This document shows positions 17,772-27,297 of a DNA stretch of 64,000 bases, one piece after another. The position numbers were made by a program, and so were the translations under genes. The stretch spans positions 4,864 to 68,863 of the forward strand of contig JAYODE010000018.1 in assembly GCA_038106185.1 (NCBI GenBank). The letters are read 5' to 3'. The stretch is from UBA4582 sp038106185 (GTDB taxonomy: Bacteria; Pseudomonadota; Gammaproteobacteria; Pseudomonadales; Azotimanducaceae). The notes beneath the pieces were generated by a model. It was not told the origin of the DNA, did no database searches, and worked only from the letters and a program-made list of their open reading frames with translations. Each line of letters opens with the position of its first letter. Position 1 is the first letter of the stretch.

Positions 17772-19611
17772 TCAAGGTACCAAACTATCGATGTAGGCAG
17801 CTATATCTGCACTCTCGGTTCTTGTCGCTGTCGCCGACACGGCACCCGCGGTCAGACTGGAGCCAGAGAAGCCAAACAAGCGCCGTATGATCAACAAGCC
17901 ATCGGTCAGTGCCTTGGTCTCGCCATCGCCGTCAATATCCAAGCCCGTTGCAAACTCATCAATACGGCTCGCCAGTTCTTCCGACGTTGTATAGGTTGCG
18001 TCGGCAGCGACAGCGCCGGCACTGAGGCTGTTGCCGGAAAAGCCAAACAGCCGGCGAATGATCATTAAGCCGTCGGTTAGTGCCTTGGTCTCACCGTTAC
18101 CATCAACATCTAATGAATCTCCCTTTACCGCTAAGTCCCTCGTCTCGATATTGCGTTTTGCAAGAAAGATTTCATACAGAATTTCATTCGAGTCACTCTC
18201 TCGAACGCTTGCACCCGAGAAGTAAATGATGNNNNNNNNNNATGTCATGTAGTCCATCACCATTTACATCAGCATAAACTGGCTGCGAGTTTTTCAAGGC
18301 CTCTGCCATGGGTGGCCAAAGCCTTTCCCTTAAAAGTGAAAACTTATTTCCTCCGGTATTAATATAGACATGGGGATGAGTATCATAACCCCAAGTAGAA
18401 ACAATGATATCGTCACGGCCATCATTGTTAACATCTTCACAGCTAATCCTGTAGGAATTATCATCTAAATCTACATTGCCTTCGACTTCAATAGGTATGG
18501 CAGTCAAGCTTCCGCCCTGGGCTGAGAAACCAAATAGCCGATAAACCCACCTCATGTTTTGACTTTCAACGATATCCATCCCGTCGTTATAAAAATCTAG
18601 TTTATAACTCGTCTGCAAATAAATTAGGTTTAAAGGACTGTCTGACTGAGCGGAGATTTCGCAGCCATACTCGAAGGAGCCGCCCAGGTAATAGTGCCCA
18701 TCTAACACGAGCAGGTCTATTGGTCCCTCATCGCCATTCCAAGCTGTCCATGTCGTACGAATAATGGCGTCAGCGGTTGTCATCAGGGAATCTTTTTTTA
18801 CCCACTCGTCGCTAAAGCTAGATCTAGTATGCAAGTCAATGACAGGCACACCATCCACCCGAGACGTGGATGAATACATTAATGCAGCGGGATTAGACGC
18901 CGTGCCCCGAAAAAACGTAAGGCCACCTTGCGTCATATCAAAGCTTGCAACATTTACCCATTCATCTGTATACCGCCAGAACTCATTTTGTCCTCCGTAG
19001 CCAATTGGTTGAGTGACGACATCAATGCTGCCAACCTCATTATCCATCCTGTGCGCATTGTATCCTGTACCACAGGGATCATTGCAGCCAGTCCGCACAA
19101 TGGAATAGGTACCATCGCCTTTGGACATAACAATGGCATTCTTAATGTGATCTCGAGCATCCCAAGGGTCGGCTCTCCCATCCTCTCGACTCTGGGTCAT
19201 GAAAACATCATCATAGCCATCCTCATTGAAGTCATAGACAATGTTTTCAAAGGTTTTTTCTACAGCCACTATCTCTTCACCAAAAAGCTCGAAGGTTTGG
19301 TCTACAAACGAATGATCTTGATTTTGGATAAAAGCCAGTAGGCCGGCTTTAACTGGTTCATGACTTATAGTTCCTGGTTCTAAACCACACCACAAGCCCA
19401 ACAAAATGTCTCTCGCGCCGTCCCCATTTAAATCAGCCAAGTTAAGCGTTTGTGCGGATGTATGATTGCCGCAAAGTTGATCGTATTTATGCCTCAAGTC
19501 TGGCATTAGTATTGGTGTGGCCTCGAAGAGATCATTGGACGCTAGTGCGTTCTCCGTGCTGAACGGTATAGTCAATGATAAAAAAGTCAGTAAGATTTTT
19601 TTAACGTTCAT
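17772..19611 (-). CDS. Secreted FG-GAP/VCBS-repeat protein with two C-terminal dockerin-like repeats (interrupted by a 10-N gap)
   Basis: Signal peptide MNVKKILLTFLSLTIPFSTE at 19611. The body has calcium-binding FG-GAP-like motifs: DLNGDGARDILLG, DFNEDGYDDVFMT, DVNNDGRDDIIVS and DVNGDGLHD, the last running into ten N at 18232-18241. With the N as written the frame breaks, but deleting them gives GAC ATC ATC ATT TAC, i.e. DVNGDGLHDIIIYFSGAS, one continuous frame to VP-stop at 17772. The C-terminal ~115 residues (LDVDGNGETKALTDGLMIIR, LDIDGDGETKALTDGLLIIR) are nearly identical to those of the convergent gene at 15654. FG-GAP proteins form beta-propellers that bind calcium; the whole is probably a secreted surface protein. 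True length across the gap is uncertain. Confidence 0.75.
18232..18241. other. 10-N scaffold gap inside the FG-GAP gene
   Basis: Ten N interrupt the coding sequence; flanking bases join in frame when the N are removed, so the real gap may be zero-length. Confidence 0.8.
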
Positions 19612-20171
19612 AAAATAATTACTGCGTTAAAATTTGATCTGGCCTAGCCGTGGCTTTGCCAGTTGATTTGATATTCACGGCAGGACTGCCCAAAGATACC
19701 TGCCGTTTACTCGAGGTTGGGTCATTTTCTGCATAAAATGCTGCTGTAGCAACCTAACTCTTGAATAATATTGTGCGCCAATCTGACCATCCTAAACAGC
19801 GCACGCACCTCTGGCATCGACATCGAGACTCTAGATACGAATAGAATCAGCGTTGTCTGCAATCAAGTTACATTCAACCATGTTTCGTAGCGAGTGAGCT
19901 TTATCGAACGCTCCTTGAAGCGTGCTCGCGTTATGTCTGGCTTCTTGGCGCTTTTGGTATTTTGGGTATTGGAGTTGGGCAGTTCTATTGCGTGAGGCCA
20001 CCTATCCGGCATGGTTGTCGAGAAAAGTCAATTTGCGACTTTTTTGTTTTGGTTTTTCGAGGGGTTCACCCAGCCAAACTGGCGTTTATTTTTAATTCTG
20101 ACTGTTAATTGTCATTTCAATTGACATAGGACAAGTAAAACACTTAGATGGGGGGAAAAAAGGGGGCAAAA
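19612..20171. other. Divergent intergenic region
   Basis: 560 bp between the FG-GAP gene and the next lipoprotein. No gene recognised. It holds a hairpin at 20023-20045 and, at 20157-20168, the purine-rich ribosome binding site (aaaaaggggg) of the lipoprotein. Confidence 0.5.
20023..20047 (+). terminator. Hairpin with T-run
   Basis: AAAAGTC (20023-20029) pairs with GACTTTT (20037-20043) around AATTTGC and is followed by more T. It could terminate transcripts in either direction; it lies about 120 bp before the lipoprotein start, so an attenuator role is possible. Confidence 0.45.
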
Positions 20172-22151
20172 ATGAAACGAATCAGTGCACCAGCATTCCT
20201 GTTGGCGTCCTGCCTGGCCATTTTGGCGGGTTGCGACAACGATGACTCTTCGACTGAGGTGCTGTCTGTCTCAGCTGAGATTCCCACGGCCCCAAACATC
20301 ACTCTGGTAGCTATATCGCGAACCGAACAATCGGTGTACCGCAAGGGTGAGCCAATCAGTATTGGATTCTCTGTCAGTTCGTCAGGTATCAGCGCGGAAA
20401 ATCTTCTCGCCAGCTTTTCTCTGGTGCCTGTCAGCGAACTTGAGTTGTTGAAATCTGGCGGCTCAACTTCTGCTGAGTCGTTTGGAGAACTAGTCATCGA
20501 GTCCATCGCGCCAGGGTACGCGGACTATCAGGTCGACCTGACCATTCCAAATAATCTGGTCGGCGGTCAAGATTTCGTCATCCTCGCTGCGCTAGATCCC
20601 GAAAGTGTCATCAGTAACGATAGTAACGCCGCAGACAATATTTCAAGGGGTTTTACCCCAAGTTTTGATCACCCCACCACCAAGGTGATCACTGTCACAG
20701 ATACCTTTATTAACGATTTAAGTATCGAAAACGCCGCGGTCGGCGAAGGTTTTATTCTACTGGAAACCCCATCGAGCGTTTTCCCTAACGGCACTACACC
20801 TTCAAACGTTGTGCTTGTAGACGATGATCCCAGGGAATCTAATGTCGTTGGTCATATAGACGTGAAGAAGCTGGGTGCAGATTCTATGAACGCCTATATT
20901 CGGGTCGATGTCATCGTCAATGGTGCAGAAACAGCGGGGTATATGTGGAAAGGGGAGAACGACGAGTGGACTAACGAGGCCCAATATACTGTACCGTCAC
21001 CGGACGAGGTGCATTTTGTACCCTGGGATATTCGCCTTGTTGCAGAGCAAAGAGATGCACTGTTCGCTGCATACGACGCTTCTGCGACGGAAAACGTTGC
21101 AATTTTTCGATTTCAAATTCAGCAAACTTCCGGTGCACAGGATGAAAACCCGGCAAACAACAGTTTCGAGCTAGAAGTGCCGTACCGCTTTTACACACCA
21201 GGCGATGAATCAGATATTGATACAGCTTCTTTGCAAGCAATCGACCCTTCAGACAGTAGATCTCTTAAAATGCCATCAATGGATTTCGCTGAGCTAGGCG
21301 TGCCTATTGAGGTGCAGGCGGCGAGTTCTGATTCATGTCCCACTCCGAATTCCAGTGCCGGAAAGTTCAGCTTCGAGAAATCCTACAGCCAGACGTATGG
21401 CGATACAGGTAAGTTTGCAGTGAATCTCAGTTTCGTTAGTGAAAACAATATTAGCGGGCTAGATGGAAGTGCAAGTATCCATAATGAAGCAAAAGTTAAT
21501 GCCTACGCCCTTGGCACGAAAATAGAGCTGGCTCGAGCATTTGGTGACGCCGGCGCCGATGTACTTAATCGAACAGCTGGTTATCATGGATATGTTCGGG
21601 TTTTCGGCAAGGTGGTGCTGGACGAAGAGAAATCCGTGTCGGCTGACTACGATAAAGAATGGAACCTCACTTGGAGTGAAGAAAAAACCTTCGCACGAGC
21701 AACATTTTTTGCTGGCCCAATTCCAATCACTATTAATGCGGGAGCCGAAGGATCGATGGGATTTGGGGCGAGCCTAGCACTCGCTGGATCCGAACTCACT
21801 GGTGAAGGGAAGGTATTTTTTGCGAAGTTTGAGGCCTATGCAACGGGCGGTGTCGATGTTGGTTTTGCGTCAGGTGGAATTCGCGCTGATATGTTGCTGC
21901 TTGACACTAGCCTGACGGCTACAGGCACAGCAGACCTCAGTCAAATTCTGCGCCGCGAAGTGACCTTGAGTGCGAAGGTCACAAATGCGCTAGAAGCGAT
22001 AAAAGGGAAGTTCTCTCTCTATGCCCGGTACCCTGTTTGGAAATGGTGGGGTTTTAGAACGAAAGAAAAGACGTTTACGCTCTACTCCACAGGCGCTCTC
22101 TTCGATAAAAGTTGGGATTTGTTGAACGTATCTAAAACCGTATGTTTCTAG
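20172..22151 (+). CDS. Large exported lipoprotein of unknown function, beta-rich C-terminal half
   Basis: I start at ATG 20172, right after AAGGGGGCAAAA, rather than 20148; this gives the lipoprotein signal MKRISAPAFLLASCLAILAGC with lipobox LAGC. 659 residues. Residues ~30-150 and ~150-340 look like Ig-/CARDB-like beta domains (ISRTEQSVYRKGEPISIGFSV, FRFQIQQTSG..DENPANNSF). The last ~280 residues are long amphipathic beta-strand repeats rich in Gly/Ala (AGPIPITINAGAEGSMGFGA, GGVDVGFASGGIRADMLLLD) ending near YARYPVWKWWGFRTKEK and a terminal Cys-Phe. I do not recognise a named family. It is followed 44 bp later by the HEAT-repeat protein, so they probably work together. Confidence 0.75.
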   Translation: MKRISAPAFLLASCLAILAGCDNDDSSTEVLSVSAEIPTAPNITLVAISRTEQSVYRKGEPISIGFSVSSSGISAENLLASFSLVPVSELELLKSGGSTSAESFGELVIESIAPGYADYQVDLTIPNNLVGGQDFVILAALDPESVISNDSNAADNISRGFTPSFDHPTTKVITVTDTFINDLSIENAAVGEGFILLETPSSVFPNGTTPSNVVLVDDDPRESNVVGHIDVKKLGADSMNAYIRVDVIVNGAETAGYMWKGENDEWTNEAQYTVPSPDEVHFVPWDIRLVAEQRDALFAAYDASATENVAIFRFQIQQTSGAQDENPANNSFELEVPYRFYTPGDESDIDTASLQAIDPSDSRSLKMPSMDFAELGVPIEVQAASSDSCPTPNSSAGKFSFEKSYSQTYGDTGKFAVNLSFVSENNISGLDGSASIHNEAKVNAYALGTKIELARAFGDAGADVLNRTAGYHGYVRVFGKVVLDEEKSVSADYDKEWNLTWSEEKTFARATFFAGPIPITINAGAEGSMGFGASLALAGSELTGEGKVFFAKFEAYATGGVDVGFASGGIRADMLLLDTSLTATGTADLSQILRREVTLSAKVTNALEAIKGKFSLYARYPVWKWWGFRTKEKTFTLYSTGALFDKSWDLLNVSKTVCF

Positions 22152-22195
22152 GAAAATTGGCTTGCGGCTAACTTCTTCAGGGAGACATCGCCGAG

Positions 22196-23947
22196 GTGAG
22201 CGACACTATGAGTAGACTGCAACTGCTCAGGTGGCTACTGGGGATCATTTCTCTGTGTTGGGGCGCGACTGGTTTTGCTCAAACGCCTGGGACGGTGTGC
22301 GTTTCTGCCGGCGAATTAGGTACACGAACGCAAGTTTTGATCTCTCAAGATGGTAACCTCAGTCGGTCTGAGGTTACCCTCGATACCGTCCTCTACAGTC
22401 GGGAACTGCTAATCGAACCCGATAGCTATTGGCTTGGCTTTCAGCTAATGGGTACCACCCTTACCACTGAAGGGAAAGGAATCTCGCCGCTGTTCTACTC
22501 CGTACCTTTTGCGATCCAAATTGATCGCAAAAGTGGCGCCTGGCTTGCCGAAATCCTGAATGCCAAGCTCAAGGATGATGATAGAGAACGTCTCCTCGCC
22601 ATTTATCGGACGCTACACAGTCTTCCAAGCAGTTTACTGCCAGCGGGAGAAGTACGGATGGTGGCGGAGCTGGACGGCATTGGCTCTGTAACTACACGCT
22701 ACGAGAGCCCCGTCGCGGGTCAAGTGATCAGAACCAGGGAGCGCTATCAGAGTTTCGGGAACGATGAAGGCGGCGCATTTATTGAGTCTGCCAAAATCAC
22801 GGAAGATGTCGCAAAGATAGTTGAACTGAGCTGTGCCATGAAAACCTTTGAGGGTAGGGCAAAGGTGACAGTCAATATGATGGGCAGCATGTCCATTGTT
22901 ACTGACCAGAATGTACTTCTTCAACCGTTAAAAGATGCCGAAATCCCCATCGACCTAAGGCTCGCATCGCTTGATCAGGATCCACGAAAATGGGTGCCGA
23001 TAGATATAGCGACCATCTACCCGCCAGCGAAACGTCAGCCTCTTGCGAGTTCTGAGGTTTTCCTAAAGCAGCTAAACGCCTTGGATACAAAGGATATAGA
23101 TTCAGACGCACTTCGCGAACTGTTATTTAATAACGATGAGTTCCTGTTTGCGATAAAACAGGAACTCGGAGCGAAAGCCTTCTCCGAAGGCTTTGAGGAA
23201 GAATTGTTACTACGAATCGGGCAGGCTGATAGCCAGAGCTCACGTCAATTGTTGACAGAGCTTGTAGTGGACGAATTTTTTGAAACCAAGACTCGCTTCG
23301 GCAGCATCATGGCTCTCAAATATTCAGAGAATAAACTAGAACCTGAAGCACGGGATGCGCTGCTTGGCTTTAGCACGCTGACAAACCTTAGTCCAAACGA
23401 TCAGCAATTAGCCGACTCGACACTGATGGTATTAGGGATCATTGCGCAGGACACCGAGGATAGTGGGCTGGAGTCCCTCCTCATCAATCGGTTGAACTCA
23501 GCCGGGGACGAAAGGGGTGCCATGGTCGCTATGACCGCTCTGGGTAATGCCGGTTCTAAGACCAGTGCTCAGGTGCTTGGTGATTACTTGAGTTCCAGCT
23601 CATCCGCCTTGAGTGCAAGGGCCGCAGCCTCCTTAGGGCAGATTAAGACAGATACGGCAAAAAGCTTGCTCACTGCCAGCTTGCTTCGAGAGAGCAGACC
23701 TGAGGTCTTGAGTCGTGTTATCGAGAGCCTCGGCGAAAGCCAGCTTTCCGCAACAGAGCTAGCCCAGATCAGATCGAAAACCGCCGCCATTGAGACATTG
23801 GATGTTCGCCGAGCTGCAGTGAAAGCCATCAGCAAACAAGCGGCGCACCTTCCGGAAGCTAAGGCTGCGCTTAAAGAACTAATGGTTGAGACAACCGATC
23901 GTGAGTCACTTAAAGACATTATGAGCGGCCTTTACGGCGGTAATTAG
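22196..23947 (+). CDS. Exported beta-domain plus HEAT-repeat protein (possible lipid-transfer-protein-like architecture)
   Basis: Open from GTG 22196; the better start may be ATG 22208 (MSRLQLLRWLLGIISLCWGA..GFAQ signal peptide). About 580 residues. Residues ~30-260 are beta-rich (GFQLMGTTLTTEGKGISPLF, VPFAIQIDRKSGAWLAEI, ERLLAIYRTLHSLP). Residues ~280-580 form repeated helical pairs of HEAT type (GAMVAMTALGNAGSKTSAQV, ALSARAAASLGQIKTDTAKS, RRAAVKAISKQAAHLPEAKA). A beta-barrel followed by a helical superhelix is also the layout of the vitellogenin/MTP N-terminal region, where a PF.f..dG.i..i motif precedes the helices; this likeness is weak and only inferred. It is the second gene of a two-gene unit with the lipoprotein. 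Confidence 0.72.
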   Translation: MSDTMSRLQLLRWLLGIISLCWGATGFAQTPGTVCVSAGELGTRTQVLISQDGNLSRSEVTLDTVLYSRELLIEPDSYWLGFQLMGTTLTTEGKGISPLFYSVPFAIQIDRKSGAWLAEILNAKLKDDDRERLLAIYRTLHSLPSSLLPAGEVRMVAELDGIGSVTTRYESPVAGQVIRTRERYQSFGNDEGGAFIESAKITEDVAKIVELSCAMKTFEGRAKVTVNMMGSMSIVTDQNVLLQPLKDAEIPIDLRLASLDQDPRKWVPIDIATIYPPAKRQPLASSEVFLKQLNALDTKDIDSDALRELLFNNDEFLFAIKQELGAKAFSEGFEEELLLRIGQADSQSSRQLLTELVVDEFFETKTRFGSIMALKYSENKLEPEARDALLGFSTLTNLSPNDQQLADSTLMVLGIIAQDTEDSGLESLLINRLNSAGDERGAMVAMTALGNAGSKTSAQVLGDYLSSSSSALSARAAASLGQIKTDTAKSLLTASLLRESRPEVLSRVIESLGESQLSATELAQIRSKTAAIETLDVRRAAVKAISKQAAHLPEAKAALKELMVETTDRESLKDIMSGLYGGN

Positions 23948-23962
23948 CTGAATCATCTTATC

Positions 23963-24050
23963 CTCACGTCTCACGTCCTCACGTCCTCACGTCTCACGTC
24001 CTGACGTCCTCACGTCCTCACGTCCTCACGTCATTACGTCCTTGCGTCCT
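23963..24050. repeat. Tandem repeat, 9-bp unit (cctcacgt type)
   Basis: About nine copies of a cacgtcct unit with small variations (tctcacgt, cctgacgt, cattacgt) directly after the HEAT-repeat gene. Confidence 0.8.
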
Positions 24051-24461
24051 TAGATGTTTAAAACGTTACGCACAGATCATCATGGGGTCAGATTAATAGA
24101 TAGCCCCGTGACATCGAAACGCGTAGTGCCAATGTGGCGGCGCTGTGAGCCCAACATAATCCCATTTACCGTGCACCAGCGAGCCGCCGGCGAAAAGGTT
24201 TAGAACTCAGCGTATCTAAGTAGCATGTGTCCACTCCGTTAATCGACATCATATCGACTTTGTGGACATTGATACCATAACAGGCAGATATGACGGGGTA
24301 GCAACTGTGTGTTTTCATCGATCAGCAAAGGCGTGAACCTGACGACGGAGTGGGCTTGGGCAGTATAGTCTACAAATAGAGGTGCCACAGCGTGCTTATA
24401 GCGTTGCCACTGTGGGCTTGGCTCGGCTTTTACAGCAAGTTAAAACGGGGTGTGTAGGTTA

Positions 24462-24671
24462 ACGCTCGGTGAGTAGCCTCGTTCGTAGGTAGCCCGGTTC
24501 CTACGTAGCCTGGTTCNNNNNNNNNNNNNNNNNNNNNNNNNNNNNNNNNNNNNNNNNNNNNNNNNNNNNNNNNNNNNNNNNNNNNNNNNNNNNNNNNNNN
24601 NNNNNNNNNNNNNNNNACGCTCGGTGAGTAGCCTCGTTCGTAGGTAGCCCGGTTCCTACGTAGCCTGGTTC
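24462..24671. repeat. Assembly gap (100 N at 24517-24616) flanked by identical 55-bp sequences
   Basis: Bases 24462-24516 equal 24617-24671. Each copy carries related gtagcctcgttc / gtagcccggttc / gtagcctggttc units. Same signature as the gap at 9229. Confidence 0.9.
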
Positions 24672-24837
24672 TTAGATGGCCTTATTCATAGACAGTGCCG
24701 GCAGTATTCGCGCGAGGATCGCTGCGACAAGGCACACGAATTAAAATCGATATTCGGAATAAGGAGCCAGATTCAATGTTTGTGGCAACATCGAACCCGC
24801 CCCTTTATTCTACTTTCTACCATTCCTCTCGGCGATC

Positions 24838-27297
24838 CTAGCGGGCACCGCCTACCATATAGCCGATGCTAATCCCCACGGTGCGAGGATGGGGTCGCAG
24901 ACGAATACCGCTGGCGCCAAAATTTTCCTGGGTGCCGGTGTAGTACGCTTTATCGGCCAGATTCTGCACGTAGAAGACCAGCTGGATGTTTTCGGTATCA
25001 TAGCCGGCCCGCAAGTTGATGAGGCCGTAATCAGGACTCAAGTAGGGGAACTCGCCTGACCCTACTGGCCTAACAAGCCCCTGATTTGGCGATGGGCCAC
25101 GAGTCTGTTTGTTGGTCAACCCTTCGATATCAGAATATTGACCATCGCGTCGAATATATTCGAGTCGAACCCATGCATCGTTATTAGCGATCGTCCAACG
25201 GTACTCGCCGGCGAGGCTAGCAGTCAGCCTCGGTGCCTTGGGGAGCTCAAGGCCTTTAAGATCCACCTGGAATCCTCCGGTCAGTTCTATTGGATCTGCC
25301 TGGGTAATCTCACTGTCAAGCCAGCCAAGTGAAGCGCTGACGGTGAGGTCGGTCGCTGGAATGGCCAGTAATTCTAGCTCGAAACCAGTTGCCTTGGCCT
25401 TGTCGATGTTGACTGTTTGCTCAAAGTTAGTGGATAGATCGCCCGGGGTAAGGAAACGGAACGACTCGAACTGCAGATCGCTCCACGCCAGACGGAAGAC
25501 AGATCCGTTGAGGCGCACGCGTCGATCAGCCCATTCTGTCTTGAAGCCCAGTTCGTAGTTCCACAGCTGCTCTTTATCGAAAGCCACGCTGAATGCGGGC
25601 GACCCGTCGGCGTTGGTGTTGTTACCAACACTGGCCCCGCCGGCTTTGTATCCCTTAGAGACAATACCGTAAACACTCACGTCGGGATTGACCTGATACT
25701 GCACGCCAACCCGTGGTGCGAAGTCGGTAGACTTTTCATTCGCCGCGGTGAGTGGTCGCGCTGAGTTCGCAAAGCTGTTGAAGAACTCAAATCCTGGACC
25801 TCCAGGAAAGCCCGGTGAGCCAGGGAAGCAACAAGTCGGCCCGATACCAAAGCCAAGAAGATCATTTTCGACATCATCGCGGCTAAATCGGCCGCCGGCA
25901 ATGAGGTCCAGGCTATCGGTGAGGTGATAGGTAACATCAGCAAACAGCGCGAGGCCTGTGATCTCATGATTCTTGCTGTTCAACAAGAGACCTAGCCCCT
26001 CGGGGAAGGGCGGTAGTATGCCAACGCCGCCCACCGACACGTGTCCCAGTTCCGCGCCAGTTGAGACGTGCACATTATTCTGCTGCTCTTGGCGGTCTCT
26101 CGAGTAGATAGCGCCCAGAACCAGATCCATAGCGGCGAGAGATCCCTCGGCGCGCAGTTCGGTGCTCCAGGAGGATCCCTCATATTGGTTGATCCGTCCA
26201 AGGCCATCTAGCCCGCCAATACCATCATTATCGAAGCGTCGTTTCTGTGTCGCTTTGATGATGCCCGTGGTCGACTTCAGCACCCATGCTTCACTCAGTT
26301 GATGAGAGATGTTGAGGATGGCAACTGTCGTTTCATTCGAGTTGCTTTCGTCCAGGTCGTGACTGAGTTTATTAAGATTATTAGGCCAGAAACCTGTGCC
26401 CGGATCGATCGCGGTTTGAATGCCCAACGAGTCTACTGTATCCAGGTCCATGATGCCTGAGGGTACGTTCTCGTCGTGCCCCTGGTCCTCATCGGCATAG
26501 ATCAGTGTGAGAGCAACCTGGGTCTCGGCGCTCATATCCCACACACCTTTGAGCCTGAGGTTAAGGTACTCATGACCGCTGTCGTTGGCACCATTGGGTG
26601 TAAATCCATTGACCCCAGCGGTGGGGCAGCGGGCAGCGTCTGCACCTTGTCCGCAGATGTTGTCCACGAGACCACCACTTTCTTCGTAATAGGCCAGACC
26701 GCGGAGCTTGAACGTATCAGACACGGGCAGATTAACCAATGCCATCACATTATATTGTTCGTTCGCACCCTGATAAGTCTCGCCACCAGTGAGAACCTTC
26801 CAGCCAAATTCGTCGGTGGGATTGCGCGTGGCCATATTGAGTGCGCCGCCAACAGCGTTGCGACCAAAGTAGGTGCCTTGCGGGCCGCGCAGCACTTCGA
26901 GCCGCTCCATGTCCGGCAGGAAAGGGTTGGAAACCTGTGTAGGCACTGACGCAACGCTGAAGCCGTCGAGATAGACGCCGATGGAATTGACGACCGCATT
27001 CTCCCCGGACACCAGGTTGTTCACCCCGCGTACTGAGATCCCCAGTCCACGGCTGCCGGCCTGACCATCCTCAGTAAAACTGACATTGGGTGTCACGGCC
27101 AGATAGTCAGTAGCCCCCTTGATATTCCTGCGCTCAATGGCATCCCCAGTGAATGCTGTTACACTGACCGGCACTTCCTGCAGCGACTGTTCTCGGCGCT
27201 GGGCCGTGACCACGATTTCTTCCAAAGCTGTCTCTGCGACTGCAGAGAGGGCGGTAACGGCGCCCAATAGCAAGCCGATTGGTCTTATTATTTTCAC
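24838..27297 (-). CDS. TonB-dependent outer-membrane receptor
   Basis: 819 residues with a signal peptide ending AVAETA. The TonB-box-like EEIVVTAQRREQSLQEVPVS is followed by the plug domain (SVRGVNN, GVYLDGF, ERLEVLRGPQGTYFGRNAVG, a classical plug signature) and a ~22-strand barrel ending FYVQNLADKAYY and GISIGYMVGGAR. The barrel lacks the usual terminal aromatic residue (it ends Ala-Arg). A Gly/Pro-rich insert (CCFPGSPGFPGGPGFEF) near residue ~490 probably forms an external loop. This class imports siderophores, vitamin B12 or plant/algal organic molecules; substrate cannot be read here. No linked regulator or periplasmic binding gene is present. Confidence 0.92.
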   Translation of the reverse strand: MKIIRPIGLLLGAVTALSAVAETALEEIVVTAQRREQSLQEVPVSVTAFTGDAIERRNIKGATDYLAVTPNVSFTEDGQAGSRGLGISVRGVNNLVSGENAVVNSIGVYLDGFSVASVPTQVSNPFLPDMERLEVLRGPQGTYFGRNAVGGALNMATRNPTDEFGWKVLTGGETYQGANEQYNVMALVNLPVSDTFKLRGLAYYEESGGLVDNICGQGADAARCPTAGVNGFTPNGANDSGHEYLNLRLKGVWDMSAETQVALTLIYADEDQGHDENVPSGIMDLDTVDSLGIQTAIDPGTGFWPNNLNKLSHDLDESNSNETTVAILNISHQLSEAWVLKSTTGIIKATQKRRFDNDGIGGLDGLGRINQYEGSSWSTELRAEGSLAAMDLVLGAIYSRDRQEQQNNVHVSTGAELGHVSVGGVGILPPFPEGLGLLLNSKNHEITGLALFADVTYHLTDSLDLIAGGRFSRDDVENDLLGFGIGPTCCFPGSPGFPGGPGFEFFNSFANSARPLTAANEKSTDFAPRVGVQYQVNPDVSVYGIVSKGYKAGGASVGNNTNADGSPAFSVAFDKEQLWNYELGFKTEWADRRVRLNGSVFRLAWSDLQFESFRFLTPGDLSTNFEQTVNIDKAKATGFELELLAIPATDLTVSASLGWLDSEITQADPIELTGGFQVDLKGLELPKAPRLTASLAGEYRWTIANNDAWVRLEYIRRDGQYSDIEGLTNKQTRGPSPNQGLVRPVGSGEFPYLSPDYGLINLRAGYDTENIQLVFYVQNLADKAYYTGTQENFGASGIRLRPHPRTVGISIGYMVGGAR

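Larger units (their letters stand above)
23948..24837. other. Intergenic region with tandem repeats and a 100-N gap
   Basis: No gene is seen. It contains a 9-bp type array at 23963-24050 and a gap at 24517-24616 flanked by identical 55-bp sequences. Confidence 0.6.

Noticed and set aside
20144..20506. Minus-strand frame of 120 codons opposite the lipoprotein start
   Set aside because: Antisense shadow; the plus strand has a lipobox, ribosome binding site and operon partner.
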